This document shows, piece by piece, positions 1 to 10,823 of a stretch of 64,000 bases of DNA; within the stretch, counting starts at the first letter, position 1, and each line of letters opens with the position of its first letter. A program made the translations under genes and the position numbers. This DNA is from Neoarius graeffei (Eukaryota > Chordata > Actinopteri > Siluriformes > Ariidae): NCBI RefSeq assembly GCF_027579695.1, contig NC_083571.1, positions 36,813,943 to 36,877,942 of the forward strand, given 5' to 3'. The notes under the pieces are model-generated. The model saw nothing but the letters and a program-made list of their open reading frames with translations. It searched no databases and was not told the origin of the DNA.

Positions 1-407
1 GAACTATAGAGTTTTAGCTGGCAACGGTGGATGGCACAGTGAATTGTGTTCACAGATAATGTTCTCTGGAAATATTCCTGAGCCCATTTTGTGATTTCCA
101 ATACAGAAGCATGCCTGTATGTGATGCAGTGCCGTCTAAGGGCCCGAAGATCACGGGCACCCAGTATGGTTTTCCGGCCTTGACCCTTACGCACAGAGAT
201 TCTTCCAGATTCTCTGAATCTTTTGATGATATTATGCACTGTAGATGATGATATGTTCAAACTCTTTGCAATTTTACACTGTCGAACTCCTTTCTGATAT
301 TGCTCCACTATTTGTCGGTGCAGAATTAGGGGGACTGGTGATCCTCTTCCCATCTTTACTTCTGAGAGCCGCTGCCACTCCAAGATGCTCTTTTTATACC
401 CAGTCAT
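1..407 (-). CDS. Tc1 transposase, N-terminal part running off the window
   Basis: The frame opens at an ATG at 407 (M-T-G-Y-K-K) with a second in-frame Met at 353 (M-G-R-G-S). No stop occurs before the window edge. The reading matches the transposase N-terminus of the copy at 12583 and contains the helix-turn-helix DNA-binding region (around IVEQYQKGVRQ and SSSTVHNIIKRF). The catalytic DDE part is outside the window, so whether this copy is intact cannot be judged. The protein would bind the element's inverted repeats and catalyse cut-and-paste transposition. Confidence 0.65.
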   Translation of the reverse strand, partial: MTGYKKSILEWQRLSEVKMGRGSPVPLILHRQIVEQYQKGVRQCKIAKSLNISSSTVHNIIKRFRESGRISVRKGQGRKTILGARDLRALRRHCITYRHASVLEITKWAQEYFQRTLSVNTIHCAIHRCQLKLYS

Positions 408-717
408 GTTAATGACCTATTGCCAATTGACCTAATGAGTTGCAGTTTGGTCCTCCAGCTGTTTCTTTTTTGTACCTTTAACTTTTCCAGCCTCTTATTG
501 CCCCTGTCCCAACTTTTTTGAGATGTGTTGCTGTCATGAAATTTCAAATGAGCCAATATTTGGCATGAAATTTCAAAATGTCTCACTTTCGACATTTGAT
601 ATGTTGTCTATGTTCTATTGTGAATACAATATCAGTTTTTGAGATTTGTAAATTATTGCATTCCGTTTTTATTTACAATTTGTACTTTGTCCCAACTTTT
701 TTGGAATCGGGGTTGTA
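1..717 (-). mobile_element. Tc1/mariner element, 5' half, cut by the window edge
   Basis: This is the 5' terminal inverted repeat, leader and start of the transposase of a Tc1-type DNA transposon in minus orientation. It is the near-identical reverse complement of 12273-12990. The outer end reads TCGGGGTTGTA at 707-717, with the TA target dinucleotide at 716-717. The element continues beyond position 1. It lies about 45 bp from the last visible fip1l1 exon (762-861), so it sits inside a fip1l1 intron. Confidence 0.9.
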
Positions 718-744
718 TGTATGTATGTATGTATGTATGTATGT
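715..744. repeat. (TGTA)n microsatellite
   Basis: About seven tandem TGTA units directly abut the Tc1 end at 717. The element probably inserted at a TA inside a pre-existing repeat, or the repeat grew from the junction. Confidence 0.9.
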
Positions 745-761
745 GAGAGTCTGAGAGAGAC

Positions 762-3700
762 CTGGATGTTGTTTCCCTCCAGATTGTGTCGGCGGCGTCC
801 CTCCACCCTGCTGATGGTCGCTGTTTGTCCACCAATCACATCAATGGTCCCAGTAGACTTCCTGCAACACACATGGAGACTTTAATCGACACAAACCACA
901 CACAGACACACACACGAGACAAAAAAAAAAATTTTAAATCCGAGTGCACCATCAACAAAAATTTATTTATCCAACAATGAAATATTTTTCAACTGACAGT
1001 AAAAGTATCACCGTATTTTCCCAATCAAAATCAACTGACAGAGAAACTCGACTTTTATTCCTGCATTAACGATAAAACGTATCTGGATGATTTTTCTGCT
1101 CAATAAATCAAAACACATCTTGGTGCTGCACTCAGACTTTTACTTTCATATCCATTTTAAAAAGCATTTGGTTTAAAGCAGAGAAAACAGAAAAAAAAAC
1201 ACTCCTGCATCTCCGTGGTTTCTTAAACAAAATACAAATGAACATCAAACTCACATCACAACACCATCTGTGACCAACCACGTGATGAAAACAACAAAGA
1301 AATGAAATGGATTTAAAAAACCTTGGCATCTGGTACACCTGAGGCCTGTGGAGGGGGAAAGAAAAAAAAAAAGGGGGGGGGGGGGGGGAGGAAACAAGAA
1401 ACCACGCCTGTGTCCACACCCACTTACGTATAATAGGGCGTATCTTGGGATGCAGGCCCCGCCCACTGCGGAGGGGATATCCTATGAGGGCATGAGTAAG
1501 GGGAGACAGGCAGAGAAGAGAGTTACCACCTCCTCTCTCTCTCTCACACACACACACGGGTATAACAATACACACAAACACAGTGGTACAGTTAAGAGGA
1601 CAAAGTAATGACCCATGAGTGAGTGTGTGTGTGTGTGTGTGTGTGTGTACCTGGCTGGGTTCAGGTTTGTCTTGTACAGGTTAGATGGGGACGTAAAGTC
1701 TGCTTTAGCAACGTGAGCAGGAAGTGCAGCCTCCTTATCGTTCCCTGTCCTGCCCTGCTGAACCTGAGCAAGAAACAAAGAGGAAAAACGTGCAGGAGGT
1801 TCCAGGAACGACAGTGTGATGGGTGTTGGGTCGGGGTCGGACTTACAGATATCTTGCTTGTAGCAGAGCTGATGTTGATGGCGTCGAGGCCCATCCGCAG
1901 CCGCTTCTGCTTCTCACAGTACGCCTTCCAAGTTTCCTCATTAAAGCCGTAATTAAAGTAGTCCGACAAGTCGGCACCTACACACACACACACACGCTTT
2001 ACCAACACACCTGAGGTAAACGTTAATGCTCCTGACGGTTCCGTCTCATTCCCTGTCACTGTCTCTATAGAAATGACTCAACAGCTACACTAACTATCCT
2101 CAACCTCAGTCATTAGCTTTCTTGTGCTTAGCTTATCAGCAGCCATATTTCCCAGTTGCCTAGCAACGGTGTTGTCAGCATGACGATCGCACACACCAGG
2201 TTTTCTCCACGGCTTTTCTTCAAAGGACTCCATGTCCACCTCCAATACGGGGACGCCGTTGATGCCGCCTGGGGCATCAAGATCCACACCCTTCACCTTC
2301 GCTCCCACTGAAACACACACACACACACAGGAAGGAACGCTACAGGTCACTCATACTAAAAAAAGTTATATCCATTACACATCCTTCAAGGAGATACGCA
2401 GAACCATGGCCTCAGTTCTTGTTTATAAACGCCTTGAGACCTCAAGAATGGCACAGGAATAGTTTTAAGCGTTAACAATAAATCTAATATAGTCATTTTT
2501 ATGATTAAAATGATTCATGTAGGTAGCGGTCTGAGTGAATGACCTTGACATCTGTGACATCACCGCAGGAAATCTATCGGTCTCATCGCCATTTCCGCTA
2601 TACTAAAACACAGAGCTAACTGCAACTCCGATCCTCCATTTTGAGCTAATTTATCACCGTGCCACGTAGATGTGTTGCTGGCGGGTGCAGCAACATGACA
2701 GAAGGTGGATTTACGTTGCATTCATGGCCCAAGAATGTTCAAACTGCAAAGATTTGGCCGCGTTTTGCGAGAAGTTCACGGGCGCCTACGAAGTGATCTC
2801 TCCTCCGCTCTGCACATTTTACTGAAGACTCGTACGAAACCTCTGATCTGTTGAAGAGTGTTGGCTATAAGCCCGTATTGAAAGAGGGTGCAGTACCAAC
2901 AATTAAAGGAAAAGAAAACTACAAGAAAAGGAAAGTGAGTTCAGCTGCACCAGTTTTCCCAGAGTGAGCCAAGGGTTGTTGCTAAAACCCGGGATGGAAC
3001 GGGACGCGACATCGTCGCTCAGGCAGTGACCTCCCCGCGGTTGTTGCTAAAACCGGTGACGTCCCGTTCCGGGTTTTAGTAATTGCCCGAGCTGAGCAGT
3101 AATGGCGGAGTACGCAGCATGGAGAATGAGTGGAGCAGCCGTCTGATTTCTAAACTGGATATCGCTGCCATCTCGCCCTTACGTGGAAGAAGCGAATGAA
3201 CGGAGAACTGAACGAATAACTGAAAGTCAGATTGTTTCAAAACAAATCGGCCACAAGATCGGCCTTCAAGAAGCGAGAACACAGACGGGTAAGCTCCGAC
3301 TCTCATCTGGATAAAAAAGAACAAACACGTTGTTTACCTGCATTTAGATTAATACATGTGACTTGTATTGTGTGTTTAAGTTACCGGTATAAGATTATTT
3401 AATTAGCTTCAGAATGTGATTGTCTCAGTTCATCTGTTAATTTAATTATCCTTTTACATTTCATCAGTGAAAATGCATGCATGTACATTAGAGCTGTGCA
3501 ATATATCGTATTTTTATCACGATATCGATATTGGTGTCAAACGATATCAAAATTCATAATATCGATATGAAACGATTTTTTGTCATTTGTAAGGTAAAAC
3601 AACCCTTCTGTCCCCTAAGGCACACCGTAGCCTTGTATACGTCATCCATTCTACTCCCGCGATATCTCCGCAACAGTAAAAAATCAGTTCTTCTGTTTTC

Positions 3701-6700
3701 ATACGTGTCGGGTGATTTGATATATTGATTTGTTAATATGTTGTTTGATTTGCTTGCTAATAGTTATAATAATACAATTAACATATATTTACGTCATATT
3801 TTTGGATGTGGGACTGGGTAATGTAAAAATGGCATCTACGGAAGAAAACAAGCACAACAATATTAGCACATATCCAGCTTGCTAGCTGTGTTAGATGTGT
3901 TAAACCGTGTGGATTTAAGTGGAATAATTGCGAGTCGTCCTGTGGTCAAGGCAGCGTTTTAAGGTAAGGCAGTTTGGTTATTAATGTTGCCCGCCGCGGC
4001 ATGTTTACTTGGGTTCATTTGATTTTGACTTGTGCATCTGCAGCTAGCATCATGCTTTGAAGTAGGTTCTGCTAAGGACGGGTTTATTGCGCGATGTAGA
4101 CGGACTCAGATGTAAGTTACATTGTTTTTAAAATTCCGTGCGCTTAAAACGGTGTCCTCCTGCTAATCATGTAGCCCTAATCATGTGTTGCTTTTACTTT
4201 TCCTAATGGCGAGTGAAATATCTCTGCAAATGGTATTTCAATGCTGACATGCCAAAAAGATAGCGGAGTCCACATTTGGAAGATGAAGGAAGAGAAGCCT
4301 GATGCTTGAAAATAGATCGCTTAACCCACAACGCATATCTGTATTTGAGACATAACCTGCAACTAGTGGGGATGTTTTGGAATGACTGTGCATAGGGTGT
4401 TTTTGGCCACAGAACACTAACCCACAGTAGTAGGAGGACTACTGGGTTCGTGGATTTTGTCTGTTGACTGAGCGAAGCATGGTGTTTGCCTTGTGCCATT
4501 TCACGTAGCATCTAGCCGCAGTGCCACCTACACTTTCAGGGAATGTTTACATGCCGCTGAGCTATTTTCATGTATGTTAATTCTTAAGGACTTGTCTCTA
4601 TATTGTGCGTGTTCACACACGGACTGGCCATCGGGAGTAGCGGGAGTTTTCCCGGTGGTTCAGTGTGGGCCGGCGGAGAAAAAAACAAAACAGTTGCGCG
4701 CTGGCCTTTAATATGATAAGCAATGTTAACAGTTTCTTTAAGAAACTTAACATTGCTTATCATATTAAAGGCCAGCGTGCAACTGCTTTTTTTTTTTTCT
4801 CTCCGCCGGCCCACACTGAACCACCGGCCCACCGGGAAAACTCCCGCTACTCCCGATGGCCAGTCCGTGTGTGTGCGTGTTTAATGTTGGTGTCTTAACA
4901 ACACACAAGCTTACGTTGTAGTGTGTGTGTGTGTGTGTGAGAGAGAGATTTTATCCTTGGCTGGCTACGAGCCAGTGTGGACGTTACGCAGTAATCACTG
5001 GTAATACCAGCGCTGGCTCCATCCTCTGTGATCGGAAATGTTGAGTGAGAACGTGAGCCTTGTGCAGGCGATAGGACCTATGCAAAGTACGCGCTTGCAC
5101 AGTAAATAGTTTAAGTAAAAGGCGTTTCAGGGTACAACGGGAAGGGTTGACAGGTAGCCTATGAGGCCTGTACTATAAAAATGTGGCCCGGTGCCTCGGG
5201 TGTTGATGATCGGGGCTTTAAAAAAAAGGTGCATAAATATCGTTTTAAAAATCGCGATATCGATATTTACTGAAAAAATCGTGATATTGATTTTTTCCAA
5301 TATCGAGCAGCCCTAATGTACATGTATGCTGCATAAGTTATAACACCTATCCTGTTTTAATGAGAGTCAACCCACAATCAGTGAAGTCAAATCAGTCTTA
5401 GTTGAGCAAGTCGGTGACGGTATTTCTTACTTTCACCATAAATTTTTATTTATATGACTTTGGTCTATAGCTGTAAAAGGCCTTGGCCTTAAAACCGGTT
5501 CCCGCAATGATGTCACGCACTCAGGACTGGCTGGCTCAGCGGGGCAGCTCAAACGCCAACTTTGCGGTTGATTTTAACTCTCAAAAATATATATTTTTTT
5601 ATTCCCATTTATGCAGCACACAAGAGTCAAGAGTGGAGATACTATCCACTCAGAAATGCATTTAAAAATAATAGGTCCTGCGTATCTCCTTTAATTATTC
5701 ATTTAACTGATATTTGAGGAGTTAATAGTTTAATTCAGTGTACATTCAATTCCTAATCAATCAATTAACTAATTAATCCAGTACCTGCTCCGTATGGCCT
5801 GCTGCCGCCTGTCTTTATGTTCAGGTTGACCGGCGCTGTTCCGTACGTCCTGGAAATGGAAACGGCTTAAATGCCGCTCAGTACAAACACACAGCACAGG
5901 GCCGTAATACCAAGTTTAAACATGTGGGAAATAAACAGCTTCCTTCCACTCACGTGTACTGAGGCGCACCCGTCTTAATGTCGCCGATGGTAACACGGAC
6001 ATCGTCGTCGTCGTCATCGCTGTCACTGTCGCTGTCCTCGTTGTCACCCTGCTCCTCCTCCTGATGGGGAAACTTATTTGTGTGTTATTCTCATCAGAAC
6101 AAGCGTTCCTGAAAACTCTCTTTAGCTGTGTACGTGATACAGACAACAATACTGAACACGTGAGCATCATGTCCTACACCACATCTCCGAGCTCCATAAA
6201 GGACACACACTATAGTACATGTCTATAAAGCAAACTGAATCCTGAACAAACTGAAGCTCAAACAATTCCCAAATCAATGGCTACGGGACAGACGGGAGGT
6301 GTGCCTACCTGACTGGCCACTCCGTTTCCAGTGCTGTTCTCCTCAGGAGCTGCAGGTGCGGCGGGGGTGCTACAGAGCAAAACACACATGCACATTATTC
6401 ACTGTTTACAGCGTAGCGCCACAGAGTAATGAATAAAAGTCCACTGTGGAATGTGCGCTCACCTGACGGTGCCAGTCTGTTTCACCTCTTCCTCCTCAGT
6501 CTCCTTGGTTTCTCCTTCATCTGCAGCACAGATTCACAACACACGAAATAATAACTTAAATCGACACTATTTAAGCATGTCATTATGTTCCATGACTTGT
6601 TAGCTACGTTCAAATCATAGCCTTAAATTTTAGAATAATTAAAATACATAGATATCTACAGTGGTGCTTGACAGTTTGCGAACCCTTTAGAATTTTCTAT

Positions 6701-8612
6701 ATTTCTGCATAAATATTACCTAAAACATCTGATTTTCACACAAGTCCTAAAAGTAGATAAAGGGAACCCAGTTAAACAAATGAGACAAAATTATTATACT
6801 TGGTCATTTATTTATTGAGGAAAATGATCCAATATTACATATCTGTGAGTGGCAAAAGTATGTGAACCTCTAGGATTAGCAGTTAATTTGAAGGTGAAAT
6901 TAGAGTCAGGTGTTTTCAATCAGTGGGACGACAATCAGGTGTGAGTGGGCACCCTGTTTTATTTAAAGAACAGGGATCTATCAAAGTCTGATCTTCACAA
7001 CACATGTTTGTGGAAGTGTATCTTGGCACGAACAAAGGAGAATTCTGAGGACCTCAGAAAAAGCGTTGTTGATGCTTATCAGGCTGGAAAAGGTTACAAA
7101 ACCATCTCTAAAGAGTTTGGACTCCACCAATCCACAGTCAGACAGATTGTGTACAAATGGAGGAAATTCAAGACCATTGTTACCCTCCCCAGGAGTGGCC
7201 GACCAACAAAGATCACTCCAAGAGCAAGGCGTGTAATAGTCAGTGAGGTCACAAAGGACCCCAGGGTAACTTCTAAGCAACTGAAGGCCTCTCTCACATT
7301 GGCTAATGTTCATGAGTCCACCATCAGGAGAACACTGAACAACAATGGTGTGCATGGCAGGGTTGCAAGGAGAAAGCCACTGCTCTCCAAAAAGAACACT
7401 GCTGCTCATCTGCAGTTTGCTAAAGATCACGTGGACAAGCCAGAAGGCTATTGGAAAAATGTTTCCTGGATGGATGAGACCAAAATAGAACTTTCTGGCT
7501 TAAATGAGAAGCGTTATGTTTGGAGAAAGGAAAACACTGCATTCCAGCATAAGAACCTTATCCCATCTGTGAAACATGGTGGTGGTAGTATCATGGTTTG
7601 GGCCTGTTTTGCTGCATCTGGGTCAGGACAGCTTGCCATCATTGATGGAACAATGAATTCTGAATTATACCAGCGAATTCTAAAGGAAAATGTCAGGACA
7701 TCTGTCCATGAACTGAATCTCAAGAGAAGGTGGGTCATGCAGCAAGACAGACAACGACCCTAAGCACACAAGTCGTTCTACCAAAGAATGGTTAAAGAAG
7801 AATAAAGTTAATGTTTTGGAATGGCCAAGTCAAAGTCCTGACCTTAATCCAATGGAAATGTTGTGGAAGGACCTGAAGCGAGCAGTTCATGTGAGGAAAC
7901 CCACCAACATCCCAGAGTTGAAGCTGTTCTGTATGGAGGAATGGGCTAAAATTCCTCCAAGCCGGTGTGCAGGACTGATCAACAGTTACCGCAAACGTTT
8001 AGTTGCAGTTATTGCTGCACAAGGAAGGGGTCAGACCAGATATTGAAAGCAAATATTAGATCATTTTCCTCAATAAATAAATGACCAAGTATAATATTTT
8101 TGTCTCATTTGTTTAATTGAGTTCTCTTTATCTACTTTTAGGACTTATAATGTGTCATATTTATGCAGAAATATAGAAAACTCTAAAGGCTTCACAAACT
8201 TTCAAGCACCACTGTAGTTATTTCATTTATGGCCAAATCTTGCTGTGGACAAAATATATGATCAATAGTTTGCTGTTGTTGTGATTATTGCTACAGAATG
8301 CATTGCAAATACCGATATCAACTGACAAGTGATCGTCTGTATCGTCCAGCGCGCGCACATCATAATTCAGGCCCAAATCGTGTTTTGAATCTAAACGTGA
8401 TTGGATTTTAATTTAGAAATGTATTATAAAATGTATTAGAGATTACACAGATACAGAATGAGGATGAACTGTGGAATATTTATAAAGAAAGTCTCACCGC
8501 CGTACAGCCATTCCTCCTCCTCATCCCCAGCAGGAGCCTCCGCCGCCGGGATTACTGGCGCTGCTGGTGGTGTTGTTGTTGTTGTTGTTTTCTCCGCTTC
8601 TTCCGCGGACAT
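762..8612 (-). CDS. fip1l1: Pre-mRNA 3'-end-processing factor FIP1 (5' part of gene, nine coding exons)
   Basis: Coding exons in order: 8498-8612, 6463-6520, 6309-6369, 5954-6060, 5785-5849, 2197-2307, 1847-1977, 1651-1763 and 762-861. All have GT-AG borders and the frames join to give 287 residues; the rest lies left of the window. Fip1 is a subunit of the cleavage and polyadenylation specificity factor. It tethers poly(A) polymerase and binds U-rich RNA in the nucleus. Visible landmarks: an acidic start ending [10 protein letters not shown] (residues 31-40), an Asp/Ser-rich acid stretch, [13 protein letters not shown], a [11 protein letters not shown] segment, and the Fip1 motif ([18 protein letters not shown] ... 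[10 protein letters not shown]). The last exon carries [19 protein letters not shown]. The start ATG at 8612 is the first in exon 1. The segment that in mammals separates exon 8 from IDVIG was not found, yet exon 8 joins exon 9 in frame. The proline-rich and RS/RD-like C-terminus is off-window. Confidence 0.92.
1618..1648. repeat. (GT)n microsatellite next to a splice donor
   Basis: The GT run lies immediately inside the intron after fip1l1 exon 8. On the coding strand the donor GTACACAC continues straight into the (CA)n tract. Confidence 0.9.
2659..2967 (+). pseudogene. THAP zinc-finger domain remnant
   Basis: One frame reads [11 protein letters not shown], then HSWPKN, W-P-R-F, an in-frame TGA at 2794, then AHFTEDSYE and a lysine-rich tail to a TGA at 2965. 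The C-x-x-x-x-C start, the tryptophan/proline spacing and the H-F near the end are the pattern of the THAP (C2CH) DNA-binding domain. Defects: the expected start Met is GTG, there is one nonsense codon, and the Cys before the H-F is replaced (R-S-A-H-F). No further transposase was recognised. It is probably the DNA-binding end of a Kolobok-type transposase that has lost its catalytic part. A retained host THAP gene exon is unlikely because the domain sits between the TIRs and is broken. Confidence 0.65.
3489..5315. mobile_element. hAT-type non-autonomous transposon
   Basis: The ends are TAGAGCTGTGCAATAT... and ...ATCGAGCAGCCCTA. An exact 8-bp target duplication, ATGTACAT, flanks them at 3481-3488 and 5316-5323. 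Both ends carry the CGATAT-rich subterminal repeats usual in fish hAT MITEs. No transposase ORF was recognised. It is inserted in the Kolobok-type element and is itself the host of a foldback at 4614-4874. Confidence 0.8.
4614..4874. repeat. Foldback (long inverted repeat) inside the hAT element
   Basis: Two arms of about 125 bp are inverse copies centred near 4742 (GTTTCTTTAAGAAAC). The outer ends read CGGACTGGCCATCGGGAG on the left and the inverse on the right. Arms differ only by small indels in an A/T run and around CCGGTGG. It looks like a MITE that folds into one hairpin. No target duplication was resolved and the superfamily is unassigned. Confidence 0.75.
6657..8216 (+). mobile_element. 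Tc1/mariner element (family B), complete but defective
   Basis: The ends are CAGTGGTGCTTGACAGTTTG and the inverse CAAACTTTCAAGCACCACTG, each flanked by TA. The inverted repeats are over 200 bp and include the shared segment with ATATTTCTGCATAAATA. It is inserted in fip1l1 intron 1, in the opposite orientation to the gene. A second copy of the same family is at 51546-53152. Confidence 0.92.
6945..8046 (+). pseudogene. Tc1 transposase broken by a 4-bp duplication
   Basis: The first frame (6945-7763) starts in the leader and carries the transposase from [12 protein letters not shown] (about 7027), with helix-turn-helix, GRP-type linker (RSGRPTK) and the first catalytic Asp in WMDETKIE. At 7744-7758 the string GACAGACAACGACCC shows a 4-bp tandem duplication compared with the sister copy (GACAACGACCC). 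This shifts the frame exactly at the second catalytic Asp (Q-Q-D-x-D-P-K-H-T). The rest continues in another frame with [12 protein letters not shown] at 7816 to the stop at 8046, where the usual E of the triad reads as part of P-M-E-M-L-W. The encoded enzyme cannot be made as one chain. Confidence 0.85.
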
Positions 8613-8965
<353 letters not shown>

Positions 8966-8983
8966 AAAAAGCACATTTGTGTT

Positions 8984-9126
8984 GGGGTGGTGTAGTGGTT
9001 AGTACCATCACCTCACACCAAGAAGGTGCTCGGTTTGAGCCCGGGGGCCTCCCTCTGTCTGTGTTGGTGCTCTGGTTTCCCCTACTGTCCAAAGACATGT
9101 AGGTTAAGTAAATTGGTGGCTCTAAT
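8984..9126 (+). mobile_element. V-SINE-like repeat, degenerate head fragment
   Basis: The tRNA-like head (GGTGGTGTAGTGGTTAG ... GGTTTGAGCCC) and part of the central conserved domain (GTCCAAAGACATG) are visible with many substitutions. The tail half is missing. Confidence 0.75.
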
Positions 9127-9172
9127 TTTATTTATTTTTTATCTTTATTGAGAACAACAAAATACATATATG

Positions 9173-9301
9173 TTATTTACCAGCTGAGAGGGCCGTATCG
9201 TGAAATACCATGACCGAGGTCTTGAAAGTACTTGAAATGTACTGAGCGAGGCCCTCTGGGTCGAGGTCAGTATTCAAGGCCGACCTTAAGCTGGTAAATA
9301 A
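9173..9301. repeat. Short inverted-repeat element
   Basis: The ends TTATTTACCAGCT (9173-9185) and AGCTGGTAAATAA (9289-9301) are perfect inverse copies. The interior holds a second imperfect inversion, GAGGGCC and GGCCCTC. It may be a small MITE or the end of a larger repeat that continues past the SINE at 9336 to about 9900. The family is unknown. Confidence 0.45.
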
Positions 9302-9335
9302 TATATTTATTTTTTTCTTTACCAAATTCTAACAG

Positions 9336-9691
9336 GTGGCACGGTGGTGTAGTGGTTAGTGCTGTCGCCTCACAGCAAGAAGGTCCTGGGTTCGAGCCCC
9401 GGAGCCGGCGAGGGCCTTTCTGTGCGGAGTTTGCATGTTCTCCCCGTGTCCGCGTGGGTTTCCTCCGGGTGCTCCGGTTTCCCCCACAGTCCAAAGACAT
9501 GCAGGTTAGGTTAACTGGTGACTCTAAATTGACCGTAGGTGTGAATGGTTGTCTGTGTCTATGTGTCAGCCCTGTGATGACCTGGCGACTTGTCCAGGGT
9601 GTACCCCGCCTTTCGCCAGTAGTCAGCTGGGATAGGCTCCAGCTTGCCTGCGACCCTGTAGAAGGATAAAGCGGCTAGAGATAATGAGATG
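9336..9691 (+). mobile_element. V-SINE-type SINE, full length
   Basis: A 12-bp direct repeat, AAATTCTAACAG, flanks it exactly (9324-9335 and 9692-9703). The head has a pol III A-box-like TAGTGGTTAGT and a B box GGTTCGAGCCC. The centre has the conserved GTTTCCTCCGGGTGCTCC / GTCCAAAGACATGCAGG block, and the tail ends AGAGATAATGAGAT. Any ORFs read through it are spurious. Confidence 0.95.
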
Positions 9692-10388
9692 AAATTCTAA
9701 CAGAAAACGAGAACGCCCGAAAGGGAAAACCGAGCCGAGCCACCATTTTGAATCCTCATTCACGGCTGTAATGCAAATGGCTTCCTCCTCGGTATACAAG
9801 TGCACTTCCATGGCAGGAAAAAAACTACATTTTGCCGCCTATGTAGTCCCCTATTTATACAAATAGGAGTCATTCAGGATTCAGCCATGTTTTTTGCTCG
9901 GCGTTAGCAAGTTAGAGGTTTTTAGCTTTCTCCTGAAATGTTTCCTTTTATTTCTTCTTCCTCAGGGTAGTAAAACTCGCTTTCACTGTGAAGACTGTCG
10001 TTATCACCATCCATGCTGTAAAATTAATGCTATTCTCCTGAGAAATGCTGGCAAAAATTAAGATTTTTGATAATCTTATAAATAAATCTTTTTAAAAAAA
10101 AGAAAAATGTTGACAAAAAATTCTACTATGTTTGTTGTTGTTGTGAATGAGCCAGTTGCCAGAGGTCTGTAACCGGGGTCGGTAAGATACGGACCCGCTC
10201 GCCAGCCAATCAGAGCGCAGGATTTGATGGAAACCGCACCACGAAAGAAATAAAAGTACAGTTATTAATACAAACACAAACAACAAACCAAGAGCCAGGG
10301 GGAGTTTTCAAATAAAAACATTGAATAATGAGCACAAATGAAAAGTTTTAGCAGCTTTCTTGTTTTTAGAGTCAGAGATGATTTTGAT

Positions 10389-10823
10389 TTAAGCCAGTAT
10401 CTCACTGGGCTGCGACAGCTTGCGAACGTCATTCGCGAGAGAGTTTCAAAAGTGTCTTGAAACATTTGCGGGGCTTCTCAATTTCCTCGCATGAGTCGCA
10501 AAGTGTCGCTCCTTCATCGCTGAAATTTTGAACATGTTCAAAAAATTAATGCGACAAAATTTCTCTCAAAATAGCCGCAAATGCGTCGCTGGTGTCGCAA
10601 AGCCGTCGCGAACCCTTCTCGAGTCAGTTTCCATGAGGCTTCCTCTACTTCCCTGCCTGCCGAGGGAAAGACAGCCTGCGACTAGTTGGATACACAACAA
10701 TTGCGGTAAAATATGCGAATATCAATTCAGTGTGATTCCAAGTGAAAATTGTGGCTAATTTGCATATTTTATCGCAATTGTTGTGTCTCCAACTAGTCGC
10801 AGCCCAGTGAGATACTGGCTTTA
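10389..10823. mobile_element. PIF/Harbinger-like MITE
   Basis: Perfect 20-bp terminal inverted repeats AGCCAGTATCTCACTGGGCT (10392-10411) and its inverse (10801-10820) are flanked by TTA on both sides (10389-10391, 10821-10823). That is the 3-bp target of PIF/Harbinger. A second internal inversion, GCGACTAGTTGGA/TCCAACTAGTCGC, makes the right half a hairpin. No ORF of meaning was seen. Confidence 0.75.

Larger units (their letters stand above)
2385..5694. mobile_element. Kolobok-type DNA transposon derivative with nested insertions
   Basis: The inverted ends match: AGGAGATACGCAGAACC at 2389 and its inverse GGTCCTGCGTATCTCCT ending at 5690, with one mismatch. The right flank is TTAA (5691-5694) and the left flank is TTCA (2385-2388), a one-base decayed TTAA target duplication. 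TTAA targets together with a THAP domain inside (2659-2967) fit the Kolobok superfamily. Without the nested hAT (3489-5315) the element is about 1.5 kb. It lies in the fip1l1 intron between exons 5785-5849 and 2197-2307. piggyBac also uses TTAA but does not carry THAP. Confidence 0.7.

Noticed and set aside
404-595. 63-codon frame and its copy at 12395-12586
   Set aside because: It lies in the Tc1 leader between the inverted repeat and the transposase. Conserved because the element copies are recent, not because it codes.
1322-1345. Micro-exon candidate for the missing fip1l1 block
   Set aside because: An acceptor-like CCACAG precedes 24 bp, but the donor (GTTTTTT) is poor and the product does not resemble FIP1.
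9336-9420. Functional tRNA genes at SINE heads
   Set aside because: A and B boxes are present but the cloverleaf pairing is not kept, and each is followed by SINE body and tail inside target duplications.
10092-10465. Short frames at 10092-10286 and 10265-10465
   Set aside because: AT-rich chance frames overlapping the Harbinger-like MITE edge. No domain or splice context.
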